From positions 1-6,621 of the forward strand of contig JAIMBU010000153.1 in assembly GCA_023511325.1 (NCBI GenBank): a DNA stretch of 6,621 nucleotides, read 5' to 3'. The notes under the pieces are model-generated. The model ran no database searches, had not been told where the DNA came from, and worked only from the letters and a program-made list of their open reading frames with translations. Positions within the stretch are counted from its first letter, which is position 1, and each line of letters begins with the position of its first letter. Made by a program: the position numbers and the translations under genes. This document shows positions 3,856-6,621 of the stretch, in pieces. This stretch comes from Gorillibacterium sp. (GTDB taxonomy: Bacteria > Bacillota > Bacilli > Paenibacillales > NBRC-103111).

Positions 3856-6621
3856 TTACACCCGCCGCTCATTGGCGATACCGTATTGGATGCTCCGCTT
3901 ACGGGGTTTGGATAAAACACTGCCGAAACCCATGAAAAATGACGGGATAGCTGCAGCTACCATCGTCAGTGTCCAGTCCCGAATACCCAGAGGCACCGTC
4001 TTGAATACCGGTTGAAGCGATGGCAGATACATGACGCATAACATCATAATAACCGAGGATAACACCGCACCGACAAGATATCTGTTCTGGAACGGATTGC
4101 GGTGAAAGATGGAACGAGAGCTCCGGCAATCAAATACATGGATCAACTGCGCCATGACCAGTGTGGCAAAAGCAACCGATTGAGCGCGCAGAAGGCGATC
4201 AGCGTCTCCTTGCCCTGGCATCAGGGTAATCCAAAAGGCGGCGAGGGTACACAGACCGATAAGTGTACCCCTGCTGACGATTTTCCAGCCTAAGCGACGA
4301 GAGAAGATGTTTTCTTTGGCTTTTCGCGGCTTATGCTGCATCAAGTCTTTTTCCGCTTGGTCAACACCAAGTGCCATAGCAGGTAATCCATCCGTTACAA
4401 GGTTGACCCAGAGAATTTGAATGGGCACAAGCGGCAGTGGCAGCCCTAACATCATCGCGAAGAACATGGTGAGAATTTCTCCCACATTTGAAGCGAGTAA
4501 ATAACGGATAAACTTACGGATATTTTCATATATGCCCCTGCCCTCTTCAATTGCAGCGACAATGGTAGCAAAATTATCATCGCTGAGAACGAGCGCAGAC
4601 GCTTCCTTGGCCACGTCTGTTCCACTGAGCCCCATCGATATGCCAATATCCGCAGCCTTGATCGCTGGCGCGTCGTTGACCCCATCTCCCGTCATCGCGA
4701 CTGTATGTCCCATGCGTTGCAAGGACTTCACAATTCGCAGCTTATGCTCAGGAGAAACCCGGGCGTACACATAAATGTCATTAACCTTAGCATCCAACTG
4801 GTCATCCGACATCGATTGGAGCTGAATCCCATTGACGACAAGCCCATGGTTAGGAAGCATCCCCAACTGACGCGCTATGGCTTCCGCAGTCGCTTGATGA
4901 TCCCCCGTAATCATCACGGTCTTAATCCCAGCCCGTTTGCAGCTCACGATCGCATCCCGTACCTCTTTACGTGGTGGATCGATCATGCCCGCTAAACCAA
5001 CAAATACCAAATTTGCTTCTGCCGCTGATTCATGCTCGCATTTCTCCGTGGACTTCACATCACGGTAAGCGAGTGCAAGAACCCTGAGTGCCGACCTGGC
5101 CATTCCTTCATTCGCAGCAATTACCTTTTGTCGTAGGGTACCAGTAAATGGGATCACCTTGTTGTCCCAGAGAACGTAAGTACAGAGATCCATCAGTACA
5201 TCAGGTGCTCCTTTGGCATAAACCACTCGCCCTCCCTGATGCTCCAGAAGCACGGACATGCGTTTGCGCTCTGAATCAAAGGGAAATTCACGAACCCGCC
5301 GATACAGCCCTCCTTGAGACTCCGCACTCAAACCAGCCTTCGCACCGAGTACAGCCAGCGCCCCCTCCGTCGGATCTCCTTTGATCGTCCAGACGGGTTT
5401 ACTCTCAACTTCCTTATCCTTGCGGTTTTTGGAAATCGTAACTTCCTCGACCAGCTCTGCATTGTTGCACAAGACCGATATTTGCATAAAACGGCGAAGG
5501 GATTGATCACGACGAAGATCTGTCGGTTTACCATCCGCAATGATCTCTCCGTATGGAGCATAGCCTTCTCCCGTCACTTCCATCAGTTGGCCTGCCGTCC
5601 ATAGATGGGTAACCGCCATTTTATTCTGGGTTAAGGTTCCCGTTTTATCCGAACAGATGACGGACGCACAGCCTAATGTTTCAACAGAAGGCAACTTGCG
5701 GACAATAGCCTTGCGTTTAATCATGCGCTGCACACCAAGTGCAAGCGCAATCGTAACAATGGCCGGAAGGCCCTCGGGAATAGCGGCAACAGCCAGACTG
5801 ACACCAGCAAGAAACATCATATAGATGGGTTGTCCATGCAAGATACCTGCTATCACAACAGCTACTGTTAAAACGATGGAGAGAACGATGAGAAGCTTAC
5901 CCAACTGCTCCAGCCTATGCTGCAAGGGAGTTTCCATTTCTTCCGTTCCTTGAATGAGTCCGGCGATTTTTCCCATCTCCGTGTTCATCCCCGTCCGAAC
6001 GACAATACCGCGAGCCGTACCCCGCGTAACCATCGTACCCATAAATCCAAGATTGCGTTGATCGCCTGGTGGCATGTCCACATCATCAAGTGGGTTGTTA
6101 TGCTTGGACACGGGAATAGATTCACCCGTGAGTGCCGATTCCTCGACATAAATTCCGTTTGCCTCCAAAAAACGAATATCTGCTGGGATTCGGTCTCCAC
6201 CTTCAAGCCGGATGATATCGCCTGGAACAAGTTCTTTAGCTGAAACGGAATGAAATTGTCCTTCGCGTAGCACCTTGGCCATCGGTGCTGTCAACTCTTT
6301 GAGTGCTCCCAGTGAACGTTCCGCCCTAAATTCCTGAGCGAAGCCAAGAATACCATTGAGCATAATAATTGCCATAATCGTGATCGCATCTAAATATTCC
6401 CCTAAGAGACCGGATACAAGCGTTGCACCCATAAGGACGAGAACCATAAAATCTTTGAACTGGTTCAGAAAAAGAGTAATTGGAGACACTCCCTTTCCTT
6501 CCGACAAGGCGTTGGCTCCATACTCCGCCTTCCTGCGTCCCGCTTCCTCCCAGACGAGCCCACGTTCGGGATCACTTTCCTGTTCCTGTAGCGTTTCGTC
6601 CGCCGTCAGGTGATACCACTT
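3856..6621 (-). CDS. SERCA-type calcium-transporting P-type ATPase (YloB homologue), 5' end just outside window
   Basis: The open frame enters at 6621 and yields 921 visible residues from KWYHLTADETLQ, the cation-ATPase N-terminal domain, so only a few N-terminal residues are missing. It is an integral membrane pump exporting Ca2+ at the cost of ATP. Visible numbering: LTGES in the actuator domain (164-168), PEGLP in M4 (282-286), the phosphorylated Asp325 in DKTGT, KGAPD in the nucleotide domain (470-474), TGD (573-575) and MTGDGVNDAP in the hinge (643-652). About ten hydrophobic segments are arranged as in type IIA pumps: M1-M2 near 57-97, M3-M4 near 242-296 and the rest after 700. Calcium ligands matching SERCA are Glu283 (E309), Asn712 and Glu715 (N768, E771), and Asn740, Thr743 and Asp744 (N796, T799, D800). 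The E908 position appears to be Gln825. The TTG codon at 6507 is an internal Leu, not a start. B. subtilis YloB is the nearest named relative I recognise. Confidence 0.96.
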   Translation of the reverse strand, partial: KWYHLTADETLQEQESDPERGLVWEEAGRRKAEYGANALSEGKGVSPITLFLNQFKDFMVLVLMGATLVSGLLGEYLDAITIMAIIMLNGILGFAQEFRAERSLGALKELTAPMAKVLREGQFHSVSAKELVPGDIIRLEGGDRIPADIRFLEANGIYVEESALTGESIPVSKHNNPLDDVDMPPGDQRNLGFMGTMVTRGTARGIVVRTGMNTEMGKIAGLIQGTEEMETPLQHRLEQLGKLLIVLSIVLTVAVVIAGILHGQPIYMMFLAGVSLAVAAIPEGLPAIVTIALALGVQRMIKRKAIVRKLPSVETLGCASVICSDKTGTLTQNKMAVTHLWTAGQLMEVTGEGYAPYGEIIADGKPTDLRRDQSLRRFMQISVLCNNAELVEEVTISKNRKDKEVESKPVWTIKGDPTEGALAVLGAKAGLSAESQGGLYRRVREFPFDSERKRMSVLLEHQGGRVVYAKGAPDVLMDLCTYVLWDNKVIPFTGTLRQKVIAANEGMARSALRVLALAYRDVKSTEKCEHESAAEANLVFVGLAGMIDPPRKEVRDAIVSCKRAGIKTVMITGDHQATAEAIARQLGMLPNHGLVVNGIQLQSMSDDQLDAKVNDIYVYARVSPEHKLRIVKSLQRMGHTVAMTGDGVNDAPAIKAADIGISMGLSGTDVAKEASALVLSDDNFATIVAAIEEGRGIYENIRKFIRYLLASNVGEILTMFFAMMLGLPLPLVPIQILWVNLVTDGLPAMALGVDQAEKDLMQHKPRKAKENIFSRRLGWKIVSRGTLIGLCTLAAFWITLMPGQGDADRLLRAQSVAFATLVMAQLIHVFDCRSSRSIFHRNPFQNRYLVGAVLSSVIMMLCVMYLPSLQPVFKTVPLGIRDWTLTMVAAAIPSFFMGFGSVLSKPRKRSIQYGIANERRV

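Noticed and set aside
6505..6507. TTG at 6507 as the start of the Ca-ATPase
   Set aside because: The same frame stays open to the window edge and encodes the expected N-terminal cation-ATPase domain (KWYHLTADETLQ onward), so this codon is an internal leucine.
1..6621. Mobile element, prophage, CRISPR, defence or toxin-antitoxin system
   Set aside because: No transposase or integrase motifs, terminal inverted repeats, spaced direct repeats or small paired ORFs were seen. Every gene is a recognisable housekeeping gene on one strand.

Overview
The window looks like a chromosomal housekeeping segment from a low-to-mid GC Firmicute, most likely the family Paenibacillaceae (Paenibacillus, Brevibacillus or a relative). 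This rests on the kind of proteins encoded, the strong purine-rich ribosome binding sites with GTG and TTG starts, and the gene order. The genus is an inference from remembered gene orders and was not tested by a search. All four genes lie on the minus strand, so transcription runs from high to low coordinates. I see no mobile element, CRISPR array, tRNA or rRNA, and no gene-free stretch longer than about 200 bases.

In transcription order: (1) 6621-3856, a SERCA-type calcium P-type ATPase (homologue of B. subtilis YloB) that lacks only its first few residues at the window edge. (2) 3855-3686, a 170-base gap with a 17-bp inverted repeat that may be a terminator, overlapped by two sigma-A-like promoter candidates. 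(3) 3685-2849, dapF, diaminopimelate epimerase, with a GTG start. (4) 2848-2751, a 98-base gap with no obvious terminator or riboswitch. (5) 2750-834, a bifunctional homocysteine S-methyltransferase / methylenetetrahydrofolate reductase of the B. subtilis YitJ type, with a TTG start. (6) 833-638, a 196-base gap with a good sigma-A-like promoter and a 14-bp palindrome. (7) 637-1, the first 212 codons of a YicC/YloC-family endoribonuclease, running off the window.

In B. subtilis the Ca-ATPase (yloB) and the YicC-family gene (yloC) are neighbours in the yloA-yloB-yloC-remA-gmk-rpoZ run. Here that pair brackets two biosynthetic genes: dapF (meso-diaminopimelate for cell wall and lysine) and the one-carbon/methionine enzyme. 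The four genes share no single pathway. The gap signals suggest two or three transcription units: the ATPase, then dapF with the metF-type gene, then yicC and its downstream neighbours.

The least ordinary features are a sharp GC spike (about 76% against 32-33% elsewhere in the same gene) centred on the Ala/Pro-rich linker of the bifunctional enzyme, the absence of an S-box leader before that gene, and the hairpin/promoter overlap upstream of dapF. I found no convincing evidence of a previously undescribed system.
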